A stretch of DNA of 64,000 bases from Pardosa pseudoannulata (Eukaryota > Arthropoda > Arachnida > Araneae > Lycosidae). Below the pieces are notes generated by a model. It was not told where the DNA came from, did not search any database, and saw only the letters and a list, made by a program, of their open reading frames with translations. Each line of letters opens with the position of its first letter. Position 1 is the first letter of the stretch. The stretch spans positions 76,778,595-76,842,594 of the forward strand of contig CM063499.1 in NCBI GenBank assembly GCA_032207245.1, written 5' to 3'. Shown piece by piece: positions 48,282-59,480 of the stretch. Both the position numbers and the translations under genes were made by a program.

Positions 48282-50530
48282 CTAAATGGTTACAAATCTG
48301 TTAGTCTAAAGTACAGTTCGAACCCCCTGGCTCAAATACCGAAAAAAAATCCCGTTCTATTCAATCATTGTCCCGAAATTAAAAAAAAATTTTTTTAATT
48401 GTCCACTTAAAAAATAACCTTATACAGTGCATATATTTTTTAAATAATGAGTTTTTAGACATTGATTAAAATTAAATCTAATGGTAATTATTGTATTTTT
48501 CCAAACTATTAAGGTATAGATTTTATTGCTATTTAAGAAATTCTGCAGTCACAAAATTAAAAATTTGTTTATAGAAATGTCTTCTAAAAATTTGATATCT
48601 AAAATGCTCATTTATATTATTAATTAAAAAAAAAATTAGGATATTTGAGAAACTTCGGATTTGAATCTGTTTTCAACATTTTTTGATTAGGAGACTCGAG
48701 TGATTGTTTATATTAGTAAAAATTATTTAGCTTCTGGTATATTTTATACTTAGGTACTTGTTTTTGCATTATGTAAATCAAATAAATATTTTTAAATTGT
48801 TTACTTTCCGTTTTTCTTTCTTCATTTGCCTCCTTTTTTCCCCTCTAATATTTAACATCTGGGTCTGCTACTTTTATTAAAAATTTTTTGAAATTGTCCA
48901 TTTAAAAAAATTAGACCTATGCTGTATTTTTTAAGAAAAAATAATAGAAATTGTACAAACTAGTTAAAAACAAATTTTAATGTTATACAATTTTTAAGTT
49001 TTGTGTAGAAGTGCATTTTAAAGCTTTGCTATTTGAAATGACTTTTAAATTATTGGTGTACTGTTGAAATCCCTATTTTAACAAACCAGCTTGTAACATA
49101 TGAAAATTTTGATCTCATGATTTTCCTTTTGTTTGCATGCTAATTTATTCATAAATGGTAAATGTCCATTTTATACATTTATAGTGAATCTTAGGAATGA
49201 GGTAGAAGGATCCTTTTTTTCAGTCATTTACTAAGTTTTTTTTCTTCATTTTTTATAAAACTTTTTTGCAGTTATGAAAAGATTTAAATATATGTTTCTA
49301 GATTTAAAAACAAAGTGCATGAAATTAATAACATCTTGTTCACCTACTCAAGGAAAGAAAATATTTTTCGTCGTATAAAACAAAGGAATTCCTTACACTA
49401 TCTTGATACTGGCATCACGTCTGTAGAAGATTTTAAATTAATTCAGTATTAAAATAGTAAGCAATAACTAGTTTTGCATTTGTTTACATTTTTGATCATT
49501 CGAATATACAATCCGTCAGTTGTTTGGTTTTAGTCAATTAAGATCATTAAAGATAATAATTTTATAAATCTTATACATGTAAATGTTATATAATATGTAA
49601 TCTTATGTAAATCTTATACAAGTTATAATTTTCTGATATCTAACATTAAAGAATAGAAAAGGTTTTTAAAGGTTCTTTAAGAACCTTTCTTCTAAGGTTT
49701 CTTCTAAAGTTAAGTCCAACAAACAATATGGTTCCAAAAAGTTAAATATAATAAAGTTCAACTGTATTGGTGAATTTATTTATTTTTTTAATTAGGCAAA
49801 TTGAAGAAGCATCTGATTTGAATCTATTTTAAATTTTTTTTCTAGGAAACTTAAGAACTTGTTTATATTGATAAAAAGTTATTTAGATACTTTCATATTT
49901 CATATTTAGGCACTTGTTTTTGTATTAAGTAAATCAGAACATTAATTTTTAATAGTTATTCAACTACCTCTTTTTTTTTTTTTTTTTCCCCACCTCTTTT
50001 TCCCCAAAATTTTGACTTCTGTGTCTGTGAAATATGATTTCTCACTTATACACACTCTTTTTTGTTCATGTTTTTGTTGAACCTAATGTAATAACCATTA
50101 TTTTATCTGATATGTTTTTGATAAGAGGTGCTTAAAAAGTTTGAATGGTGCTTAATTTTTTCCATTAAAAAAGTGTACGAACCATGGTATACCCGTGCAA
50201 CCCCGCGTATGGAAAGCTATTATTTGCCTATACTTTTCAGAAAGAAACTATATTTGAATTTTAAATATGGAAACAGAAAAGCAGGCCACTTTGGGGGTGT
50301 ACTAATAAATTTTAGAATTAATACAAATTTTATTATAATTAATTAATATTTTTGCTTTTAATTTCCAATTAAAAGTTATCCTAACTTATCTAGCTCACTT
50401 AAAATATTAAGGGAGAAATTTGTTAAGTATGGAAGAACTGGTTTTAGAATGGTAAAGCAGCAGTAACAGTGATTATGTGATAACAATACCATAACAAATA
50501 TCAGGCCGCCCAAAGAGCAACGCCACACCA

Positions 50531-50625
50531 ATTCGGCCGATCGATGGCTAGGGCGCTGCTCTTCGCCACGGAAGTTCGTGGGTTTGAATTCCACTGCTGG
50601 CATGGATGTTCACAGCCGTTCGAAA
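50531..50625 (+). repeat. Truncated SINE, unit 2
   Basis: CGGCCGATCGATGGCTAGGG, CTGCTCTTCGCCACGG, GGGTTTGAATTCC and CAGCCGTTCGAAAAT; paralogue of 25832-25938. Confidence 0.7.
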
Positions 50626-50769
50626 ATTCATACTTTGAAGGAAAAAAGGAAATCTTTACTGTTTAAGAGTTACTAGGAGTTGCAGTAAATAAGAGATTTT
50701 TATTTTGAGGCATTAAATTTTGAGATTTATATAGAAATATTAATGATTATCATTGATTGTGAAGCACTA

Positions 50770-51185
50770 AATATTTTGGCAAAATCATCGCATCCATTTT
50801 TACTTGTCATTTGGCTGAAGTTACTGAGTTTGGTACTGATGTATTATCCCATTGACCATATTGTCAAGTAAAACTTGTTCGTCAAGGAAACTCAAAACAA
50901 GCAAGCTTAATAGGTACGTAAATGTATAAGTATATTATTCTGGTTTTTTCTTAAATTATCGATTAAATTTCTATTAATATAGTAATAATTATTTAATAAA
51001 AATTAGTTGAGATTTTTGTACAAAATATAAGCTTATCTTTAGGGCTATTATATATAAACATTATAGGGTTATCATGTTTGACCATTATTCATGATCACCT
51101 AAGTACCCTGAATTCAAATTGGAAATTTTTTTATTGCATTCAGAAAATTGCTATATGATTAAACTAAGGTATGTAGGTACTACAA

Positions 51186-51256
<71 letters not shown>

Positions 51257-51416
51257 TTTATAAAGATTTATAAAGTATTTTATCATAAATTCTTGTAATT
51301 TCTCTAAAAGCATACATTTTATTTGTATGTACATCAGAATTTTTATTCATATGTACTTTAACAAAATATTTTTAAAGTCATGGATTTGAAAAATTGTATT
51401 TTGGCAGATACCCTGT
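50770..51416. mobile_element. hAT-C copy truncated at its left end, unit 2
   Basis: Interior and right end (GGCAGATACCCTG) present; includes the 64-bp (TA)n tract at 51190-51253. Confidence 0.7.
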
Positions 51417-51474
51417 AAAAAAGAAATGACACTACAGCTTTCCTCTCCTTTCTCCCTATTGGCTGACAGAAGAT

Positions 51475-51635
51475 AACCGACCGACTGGTAGAGCGCTGCT
51501 CTTCGGTACCGGAGTTTGGGGATACGAATCCCTCTGAGGACATGGATGTTCGTAGCCGTTCGGACTCAGCTTTAAGCAGTAGGTCCCGCTTTCATTAGCC
51601 CTAGTGTAGAAAGAGTAGACCGTAGAGTACCAAAC
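51475..51635 (+). repeat. SINE copy, unit 2
   Basis: GAGCGCTGCTCTTCGGTACC, altered B box GGATACGAATCCC, TTCGTAGCCGTTCGGACTC and TTCATTAGCCCTAGTGTAG; head slightly shortened relative to 26930-27096. Confidence 0.8.
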
Positions 51636-52169
51636 AGAACTTTAATGCTCTAAAAAGACAACTTTAAAAATAAACCGTAGTTAGTTCACGTTTATGCATT
51701 CGAAAGCAGGATGTTTGTATTGTCATAAGTTGGGTGTGTTTTTTTTTTTAGTAATTCCATTTTCTATTTCTATTGTTTTTCTAAAGTGAAATTAAACTAA
51801 TATTGTTTCATTTTTGTCAGATGATTTTTCTTATAGTGTGAGTTTAAATTCTGTCATTAAGTATTGTTGCAGTGGTTACCTATTTAGCGTAAGCTTCTGC
51901 TCCACAATGAAATCGAAAGTAAGTTCGAAACGTCTACCCGATGTCTGTACGATGAACGAGTTCTGTAAGAATGCACTTAAATTATACGTAGTATACGTAA
52001 AACAAAACTTTTATTAAAAAAAGTAGATAATATTGATTATATTATAATGCCACTCAACGTTACAGCTTCCATTGTTATTGAAATTTTAAATTCTCATTAT
52101 GTACTAACGCAACGTTGCTATGTAATTTTAATGTGGAAATATAAGTTTACAAATAAAAACTGATGCATA
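51636..52169. other. End of block V and following spacer
   Basis: Paralogy with unit 1 continues to about 51858 (27233), with about 90 extra bases in unit 2. After that the sequence is single-copy. A 67-codon plus ORF (51814-52017) has no known motif and is not supported. Confidence 0.5.
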
Positions 52170-52314
52170 GGCCTTACTCTGGACGTTGCGAGTTGGTTCG
52201 AACGTTCGTTGTGACTTCACTTTGACGTCAGCTTGATCGTTTCCTTGCAAAATGTCCGCAAGCTGACGTCACAACGAAGGTTCGAACCGAACAGCAACAT
52301 TCAGCGTAAGGGCC
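52170..52314. promoter_or_regulatory. Long hairpin with two CRE-type TGACGTCA palindromes
   Basis: Arms of about 55-60 bp pair imperfectly: GGCCTTACTC... / ...GCGTAAGGGCC at the ends and GGTTCGAAC-TTCGTTGTGAC / its complement in the middle. TGACGTCA lies in each arm (52223-52230, 52264-52271). A related single arm with a third TGACGTCA occurs at 63393-63432. It may be a foldback transposon or a regulatory inverted repeat. Confidence 0.65.
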
Positions 52315-52974
52315 AAAGAAAAAATAAAACGATAATTACAAAAATTAACTGTCTTGTGAAGTTGCGTGATTCTGCACTCTTTGGTGAATCCGAAAAACTT
52401 TCGTAGCTAACCCCATGCATAAACTTTTTGGAACTGTAGTGAAACAAAAATAACGATAACTGTGAAGTTAACTGTATGTAGGCAGACAGTGCCATGTGCT
52501 TGTTCTTGATGTTTCCCGGCCGCTATATCTTTCATTGTTTCTTTACATGTTTTATGTATTTAACCTTTTGATTTTTTAATTACATTTTAATTAAATTGGT
52601 TCAATGTTAATGAATGTTATCATTTCGGTTAATGAAAGTTATACAACCACGTGATGCATGCGTTTTGCCCTTCCCGGGTTGACTTAAGAATTGGGCCCCC
52701 CCCCCTTACCAAGTGGCGATAAAGCGCCAAGTACGGTAACCCAGGCTGCTTTCTCCTCTCCTGGCTGTGTTATTTTTTAACTTATGTTCATTTCAGAGCC
52801 TGCTCTTCTTATGTAACTCTTTCGTTACGTTTTAATGCGCCTGATTTCTATTGGTTCTGCGGTTAACGGTACTTTTAACGCAACATTCAAACTGGTTAGA
52901 CTCGTTTTCTGCCATTTTCACCTGAGGATATTGTTTGATGCACTTCTGTTTGACTTTTGTATGTGTGTGTGTGA
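52315..52974. other. Region with GC-richer patches, no gene recognised
   Basis: Includes CCTTCCCGGGTTGAC and AAGTGGCGATAAAGCGCCAA (about 52711-52730) and a pyrimidine-rich TTTCTCCTCTCCTGGCTG. It could be promoter-like sequence ahead of the candidate exon at 52975, but no core element was identified. Confidence 0.35.
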
Positions 52975-53079
52975 ATGAGGGGTTTATCAGTAATAAATAC
53001 GAATGTTCGGTGTATAAGAATGATATGCATCTGGTCGAACGTAAAGATCGACCCGATGGAAGTGCATCCAACGGCTAAA
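52975..53079 (+). other. Candidate first coding exon with GTAAGT donor
   Basis: An open frame from ATG at 52975 (also ATGs at 53020 and 53056) ends MEVHPTAK directly before GTAAGT at 53080. The region just upstream is GC-richer than average. The product is unrecognised and no second exon was found, so this is only a candidate. Confidence 0.18.
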
Positions 53080-53340
53080 GTAAGTGCTTATGTTTTTTAA
53101 TTTCAAGTGATATTTCATGTTATTTTAATTGTAAACTCTTTCGTGTGGAATGAAGGAAGGTTTTGATGTGTTTTTTTTTTTATTTTGAACTTTTCGGATT
53201 TAAGCATTATATTTTTAGATGCAGTTAGTGTGTATTTATTTTATTTTTCATATGTATATTAAAAATATCACATTTTTAATAAACTTTTATACTATTTGTG
53301 ATAACATTTACGGGGAGTTAAGGGGGGTAGAGCCCCCTTG
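53080..53340. other. Spacer, nothing recognised
   Basis: AT-rich, with a small hairpin AAGGGGG / CCCCCTT at about 53317-53340. No gene. Confidence 0.4.
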
Positions 53341-53850
53341 GTTAAAAAACTTTTTGATAACTCAAAAATGTATTTAAAAAATTGGAAAGTACTAACCTTT
53401 TAATGTTCTTTGAAAATTAAAAATAAATCTCCACGGATGTTTTATTTATTTTTTTATTCTTGTTTTATCTTTTAAAATGAGTTTTTTAATTGTTTTGTGT
53501 GTTTAAAATAAGGAAATATTTTAAGAATATTAAAAAAAAACAAAAATAATCAATTTTTAATGTTTTATAATTAACCAATTAATATTAAAAAATAACGTGA
53601 ATAAACAAAATTTTTATTAATATAAATATCATTTTACGCAATTTTCAACTTTTTTTGCCATTTATTGCAAAATTAGTATATTATTTCACCATAAAATAAG
53701 TCAGTTTAGTCACGCCGAAAATCCGCTCACGTTCAAAACGTCAGCCGACCTGTAACTCCGCGCAAAGGAGTTGGCGCGATTGGCGCCATTAAAAAATCGC
53801 CAAAAATAGCAGTGGGGAACCCTAGTTCTTAAGTAGACCCGTGAGACTGG
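53341..53850 (-). mobile_element. Inverted copy of the 33076-33549 element
   Basis: The reverse complement begins GGGTCTACTTAAGAACTAGG, then GGCGATTTTTTAATGGCGCC, and follows the 33076 element throughout. This copy extends further at its other end (GAGCCCCCTTGGTT). Confidence 0.65.
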
Positions 53851-53888
53851 GTAATTTTTAATAATTAGGAGCTTTTGGGATTAATTGC

Positions 53889-54076
53889 GGTACTTACGTA
53901 TTATCGCAACCAGGTTGGCACGATTTGTAAGTTTGAGTAAGAAACTATGAATAGAAATAAAATGTACATTTATTAATTACAGATAATTTTTACGAAAAAC
54001 CACGTATAACACGTAGGGTCGCCAAATTTGGCGATTTATGTGAATTTTGGCCTGGTTGCATTAATACGTCAGTACC
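53889..54076. mobile_element. 188-bp MITE-like hairpin element
   Basis: Inverted ends GGTACTTACGTATTATCGCA (53889 on) and, on the opposite strand, GGTACTGACGTATTAATGCA, both continuing ACCAGG. Inside is a 16-bp perfect palindrome TCGCCAAATTTGGCGA (54019-54034). A target duplication is not obvious. Confidence 0.65.
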
Positions 54077-54403
54077 TTATTTGCCCATAAATATAAATGC
54101 CAGGTTTCTTAGTGGTTTTGGCTAATTAAGAGTATATAGTTCTATTGCAATGGCGCAATCTGCATCAATTAAAGTCGCGAAAAATAAAGCAAAGAATGCA
54201 ATGTTCGAAGGAAATACCTTTGTGCTTTAGTAAACATCGCCAATAATTGCGCCAAATCTGCAAAGGAGCACCCTATTCTGAACTATTACATGGATAGTCC
54301 ATTGTGCCTTAAAATCGCGGTAATAGTTCTTTGGAAGACTATTTACTATTATGGTTTTGTCCTAATATATTTTTTTTAAAGCAAGGCGATGATTCGATAG
54401 CAA
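54077..54403. other. Spacer, nothing recognised
   Basis: Contains TCGCCAATAATTGCGCC but no ORF or identified repeat. Confidence 0.4.
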
Positions 54404-54526
54404 AACTGAACGGTGGCTGGATGGTAAGACGCTACTTTTCATGATTTTGAATCCCTTTGCTGATATGGATGTTTATAGCAGTTTAGAATCCGCTTCAAGC
54501 TGTAAGTCGCGGTCTCTTGTAGTTAA
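54404..54526 (+). repeat. Decayed SINE fragment
   Basis: AACTGAACGGTGGCTGGATG, GATTTTGAATCCC as a decayed B box, GATATGGATGTTTATAGCAG and TCAAGCTGTAAGTCGCGG mark a SINE that stops short of the tail. Confidence 0.6.
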
Positions 54527-54561
54527 ACAGTTGGCATTCATTCACCATACTGAACATATTG

Positions 54562-55389
54562 GGCCGCGAGACTCTCCAGATATATCCCTGTGGTGGTCGG
54601 TAGACCGCAAGTACTGATCGCTTCACATGGTGGACCCCTTGCTGTAGTAGTAAAGCGGTAGACTGTCGTGCTCCAAACAAACCAAATCTTTGTATAACAT
54701 AAGTTTTCTGCTTTTTGAAATTTGGTTCTTTAGTTTATTATTGTTAATCAGTTGCGTCACCAATGACAACGAATGACTGATGCATCTAAGAACTCTACAG
54801 TCTGCCTTTTGGCTGATGAGACTCCCAAGGGCTTCCATAGCATCAGCGGGATTCGAACCCAAGAAAGCTACCACTATAGTATATAAAATTCAGGTTTAAT
54901 GCCATGTTATACGTAACTAATCTTATTTTTATTCTTAGATTCTGATTGAAAACCCATAAAGTAAGGATTGTGTTCTACATGTGAATGTGGAATTGTGGCA
55001 AGTCTGTAGCTTGTAATAACTCTGTATATACTTTTGAAATAAATTCTCTTTTTTTTTTTAGAAATTATGCAGCATTGATTTTTGCATATTTCAAACGGTG
55101 TATTCTTTTCTAGTTCCCAGTTGAATGACACGTTCTGAATTGATGACCATATTGGATATCTCTGTAATTACAGCAAAGATTTTTTAGTTTACATTGATTG
55201 CTAACTTAATTCACGATACATTATTTCAAATATTACTGACAACAGCTAAAGCGTTCACCGTGTAAAATATGCATGAGAATAGTTTTTACCTTCATGTGTC
55301 TAGCACTGTTAGTATTCCAGCACCCGAAAATCAGTTTCTCAAACGGCAACATGATCATATAGAAACCGCAACCAGCCCTCCCTTCCAAA
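54562..55389. repeat. Block I repeat, fourth copy (start of partial unit 3)
   Basis: GGCCGCGAGACTCTCCAG, the SINE-like tail GTAGACTGTCGTGCTCC and the minus-strand B box near 54848 are all present, then the block runs into the expanded satellite. The minus ORFs here are fragments shared with the other block I copies and not genes. Confidence 0.75.
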
Positions 55390-57400
55390 TAATCTTTCTT
55401 TTATAGATTTTTATGATAAAGGTTCTGTAGCGGTTAATGCGAAATCTGACAACTAACGCCACCAATTGGTAGCATGGTATAAAAATGTAGTAAACGCTTA
55501 ACACTTATAGAAAGTGAGGTAACTGGACGTAGATGGACATTCTAGATACTTTTTCTTATATAATTTTAAAAGCCCTCTAACTGCTAAAAAGAATGACCGA
55601 CAACAACGCCATCTATCGTCCGTATGGTAAAAAATTGTGGAAACTAATTTAACATTCATAAAGCGAGTGAACTGGATACGGGTCTTGCACCCAATCCAAC
55701 CCTCCAGGTAGCATTTCTTTTATAGTTCTTCAGTGTTTAGAAGCCCTCTGGCTGCCAAAAAGAAAACAGAACAACGCCATCTATCGTCCGTATGGTACAA
55801 AAAAAATTGTAGAAGCGAGTTTAGCCTTTTTGAAACTAACTGGGTGATAAGGTTTCATACCCAACCCGCCCTCCCTTCCAGGTAGCATTTCTTTTATAGT
55901 TTTTCAGTGTCTAGAAGCCGTCTGGCGGCTAAAAAGTAAATTGACAATAACGCCATCTATCGTCCGTATGGTTAAAAAAAATGTAGGAACAAATTTAGCA
56001 TTCATTGAAGCGTGGACACTGGGTATGGGATTCATACCCAACCCGCCCACCCTTCCAGGTAGCATTTCTTTTATAGTTTTTCAATGCGTAGAAGCCCTCT
56101 GGCGGCTAAAAAGAAAACTGACAACAACGCCATCTATCGTCCGTATGGTACAAAAAATTTGTAGAAGCGAGTTTAGCATTTATAGAAAGCCAGGTAACTG
56201 GGTATGGGATTTCTACCCAACCCGCCCGCCCTTCCGGGTAGCATTTCTTTTATAGTTTTTCAGTGTTTAGAAGCCCTCTGGCGGCCAAAAAATAAACTGA
56301 CAACAACGCCATCTATCGTCCGATGGTACAAAAAAATTTGTAGAAGCGAGTTTAGCATTTATAGAAAGCCAGGTAACTGGGTATGGGATTTCTACCCAAC
56401 CCGCCCGCCCTTCCGGGTAGCATTTCTTTTATAGTTTTTCAGTGCGTAGAAGCCCTCTGGCGGCCAAAAAATAAACTGACAACAACGCCATCTATCGTCC
56501 GTATGGTACAAAAAAATTGTAGAAGCGAGTTTAGCATTTATAGAAAGCCAGGTAACTGGGTATGGGATTTCTACCCAACCCGTCCGCCCTTCCGGGTAGC
56601 ATTTCTTTTATAGTTTTTCAGTGTTTAGAAGCCCTCTGGCGGCCAAAAAATAAACTGACAACAACGCCATCTATCGTCCGTATGGTAAAAAATTATGGAA
56701 ACTAAATTAACATTTATAAAGCGAAGTAACTGGGTATGAGATTTGTACCCAACCCATCCTCCCTTTCAGGTAGTATTTCTTTTATGGTTTTCTAGTGTTT
56801 AGGAGCCCCCTAGCGGCCAAAAAGACCAACAACAACGCCATCTATTGTTTCCGTGGTAAATAAAAATTCTGGAAACGAGTTTAACTTTTAGAAAGTGAGT
56901 TATCTGAGTACGCTCCCTTCCAGGTAAATTTATTTTATAGTTTTTCAGTGTTTAAAAGCCCTCTAGTGACAAAAAAAGACCGACAAAACGCCACCTATCG
57001 TCTCCAAAATAAAAACAAATTCAGGTAAGATCTTACTCCTAGAGAATAGGGTAACTAGGCATGATAAATATCTGCAACCCGAATACCTACGTACTACCCC
57101 TTTTATATTTATGTTAAAGGCCCTCTAGTTGCTGTGAAGAAATTCCACAGCAAATCAATTTTCATCGTTCTTGTGACAAGAACGATGAAAAACAATGATA
57201 CGCATGGTAGGAAATAAATCTTGGCGAAAGTTTAAATCAAGAGAGTGGGGTATATGTGTATGAGAGGGCCTCAAACCGTCCTCCCTTCTGGGTACTGTTT
57301 CTTGTATATTTATGATAAAAAGTCTTCTGGCGATTAAAAAGAAATCCGTCAACAACTACACTATGGATTGTACATTTTAAACGAATTTTGAAAATGATTA
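55390..57400. repeat. Satellite array, about 12 monomers of 150-179 bp, CTCF-like motifs
   Basis: Each monomer has TTCTTTTATAGTTTTTCAGT, GCCCTCTGGCGGCCAAAA, AACGCCATCTATCGTCC and TAGAAGCGAGTTTAGC. The GCCCTCTGG motif falls at 55572, 55743, 55917, 56094, 56273, 56452, 56631, 56805, 56958 and 57120, with degenerate units at 55420 and 57322. The central units are exactly 179 bp apart and nearly identical. On the minus strand the two motifs read GGCCGCCAGAGGGC and GATAGATGGCG, both close to the CTCF core. ORFs spanning 55941-56613 are produced by the repeat and are not genes. Confidence 0.85.
57159..57191. promoter_or_regulatory. Perfect 15-bp-stem hairpin
   Basis: TTTTCATCGTTCTTG, loop TGA, then the exact complement. 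It lies in a degenerate satellite monomer and is not present in the other monomers. Confidence 0.6.
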
Positions 57401-57821
57401 CATTTAGGAAGTGGTGTAACTGGGCAACACCTCTTGTTTTTTAGTTTCACTATAGCTGAGCGTACTTATTAAATTGTGTAAGATCCTGAAGAAAACCCAT
57501 GCAGCATGGTAAGGTAGAGTGATACTAACCCGTCCTTTCTAGTTAGAAGTTAGTTTTTTACTTTCTTGCCTCTAGGCGTCAGTATTCCGATAACACTATA
57601 GTCTGTGCCCTCTGTTGGATTTTTGGTCACATTATAGAAGAGCATTCTGATCAAATTATGTACAATATATAGGAGAACCCAATTGGCTTTAAGCGATACC
57701 AATTAATCGATCAATACTTTCTATGAACAGAACTGTAGTGCTACGATATCGCGATCCAGAGGGAGATTATATCCACTTCGTACGTTACTACCACATGGAA
57801 ACTCGACAAAGTTAGCTATAA

Positions 57822-57994
57822 GGCGATTTCACGCAGTCGGACAAATTCTCAAATTATGACAATTCTGGCTTTAGTTTCAAACGGAAGGGCAGTTTATAGC
57901 TTGTCTATTGGCTGTTGTAAAAATGAAAATGAATGGGAAGGGCATTACAGTAGTTCATGACGTTGCGACAAACTGCCTTATTCTATTGGTTGAC
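57822..57994. repeat. 165-bp dispersed repeat with CCAAT-type boxes (copy 4 of 4)
   Basis: GGCGATTTCACGCAGTCGG, TTGTCTATTGGCTGTTG, GACGTTGCGACAAACTGCC and TTCTATTGGTTGAC are present. Confidence 0.75.
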
Positions 57995-58344
57995 TCTTTT
58001 AAATCAGTTTTCAGTTGGTAAGATAGCATACACAGAGGACAAAAATGGAGATAATAGATATATGAAGTATCGTCTTGGCAACCAGAGAGCATCAGCTTCA
58101 TATATCCAGTAATAATTTGTTCGATATGTGGGGCACAATAAGACACTGATTTCAGTTGACTAACAACAACAAAAACTTAAATATTCTACTATAATTGTAA
58201 AAGTTTTTTTTAAAGTGCTGAAAATTTATAAGTGCTTAAAAAAAGTTACACAAATAGCCTTAGTTTCAAAACTCCGGGCAAAACATCAACATCGATGAGA
58301 CTATTGAAGTAGGTTCAATAAAGATATAGAAAACTGTTGTAACT

Positions 58345-58566
58345 CTAGGTCTTTTGAAATATTCTCTGGGACCGATAGTCCGGCAGATTTGCTATTATTT
58401 CGCTTCCTTGTACAAGTTTCCAAAAATGCAATGTTCTCATAGCAAGATTCCGGATGACTGCTCTAACTGCATCCATTTCAGTACCACGATGTACTAATTC
58501 ATTGATATAGTACCCTGCATATGGACCGAAGGGTTTTGTTTTGTACTGCTTGCCTCCGATTCCCAA
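58345..58566 (-). other. Unrecognised conserved ORF or exon, unit 3 copy
   Basis: A 73-residue frame starting MGIGGKQYKTKPFGPYAGYY and continuing NELVHRGTEMDAVRAVIRNL, AMRTLHFWKLVQ, then ANLPDYRSQRIF. It is longer than the 31034 copy because of a small indel after LVQ. Here the donor-like GTAAG of the other copy is replaced by AAAAG. Function unknown. Confidence 0.35.
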
Positions 58567-58603
58567 ACTGAGACTGCATGCAAAAAAGTATGAGCCTCAG
58601 TTT

Positions 58604-58704
58604 GGGTTGGTCTGGAGAGCTACGGTTAACCGTTCAGCACTTCAGGGCGAATGAGACGGACCTACTACTTAAAGCCAATTTCGAACGTCTACAACATCCA
58701 TGCG
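58604..58704 (-). repeat. SINE 3' fragment, unit 3
   Basis: Same as 31275-31375: AGCTCTCCAGACCAACCC at the minus-strand 3' end. Confidence 0.7.
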
Positions 58705-59480
58705 TCTATTGCGGTACAAGAGGTATGCTAGATCTTAATTGAAGATAACTTTCTATATCAATAGGAATGGCTAAAACAATGGTATCGGATCCATAGAAAT
58801 ATGAAAATTCTAAAATACGTGTATTTGGAAAATCCACATAACTTTTATTCCGTTTCAAAAACATTTGATAATTATAAATGAACGAATCTTGCCATTAAAA
58901 ACAAAGTATTAGGATTTCAGCTTTAAAATACTCCGTACTTACCTTCAGGATTCTGGAAATACAACCGAAAAAAAATTTATTAGATATGTGCATTTGGAGT
59001 AGACACATATGCTAGTAAATTTCCATTAGGTACAGGACATATCCCAAATAATTTCATAAACTAGAACGTGCATGAAAAATTTTAAGTACAACATATATTT
59101 TAAATGCATATCAAATTCTGAAACACTAAAGTTTATGAAAACTTAGAATTTCTTTTGAACGTGTTCATTATTTTTGATAGTAAAATAAAGAAAAATTTTT
59201 AAATAATCATCTCTGACGATTATTAAGTTTCTCAGAAATATTAAAAGCAGTATTGAATTATCTATTTCCATACTCATGGTAGATATGTTGCCCATTATTA
59301 CATTCAGTCAAACTACACGAATAAAATTTTAAAATACTTTAATAAAGCACAATTTAATACATTAATGTCGCCCCATCTCAGAAAGGAGCAACACTTTCGA
59401 ATATAACACTTCTCAATTTGAACACATTCTGCGAGAGTAGTAGTAATAGTTCATTATAGTCTAGTACAATTAGTTCTTCA

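Larger units (their letters stand above)
46528..50186. mobile_element. hAT-B element, 3.7 kb, unit 2 copy
   Basis: Starts CAAGGTTCGTACGGTGCTT, ends GTGTACGAACCATG, flanked by GTATA (46523-46527, 50187-50191). Unit 1 has the uninterrupted site at 25506-25515, so this insertion followed the duplication. It contains a young SINE (46784-46958) and a divergent SINE (48130-48281). The short ORF 47245-47505 has no known motif. Confidence 0.88.
50187..51474. repeat. Block V right part, unit 2 copy
   Basis: Resumes the CpG block after hAT-B and continues through a truncated SINE (50531-50625) and a left-truncated hAT-C (50770-51416). Paralogous to 25508-26760. Short ORFs overlapping the SINE are not genes. 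Confidence 0.75.
57601..59480. repeat. Block II, unit 3 copy
   Basis: Collinear with 30261-32170. It contains the conserved minus ORF, the SINE fragment and the microinverted segment in the opposite orientation. The block ends near AGTTCTTCACAACAGTC, after which unit 3 diverges. Confidence 0.8.

Noticed and set aside
55941..56613. Three repeated ORFs with near-identical proteins
   Set aside because: They arise because a 179-bp satellite (not a multiple of 3) happens to be open; outer monomers break the frame and there is no known domain.
55390..57400. CRISPR-like regular repeats
   Set aside because: Monomers are contiguous with no unique spacers, and the DNA is eukaryotic.
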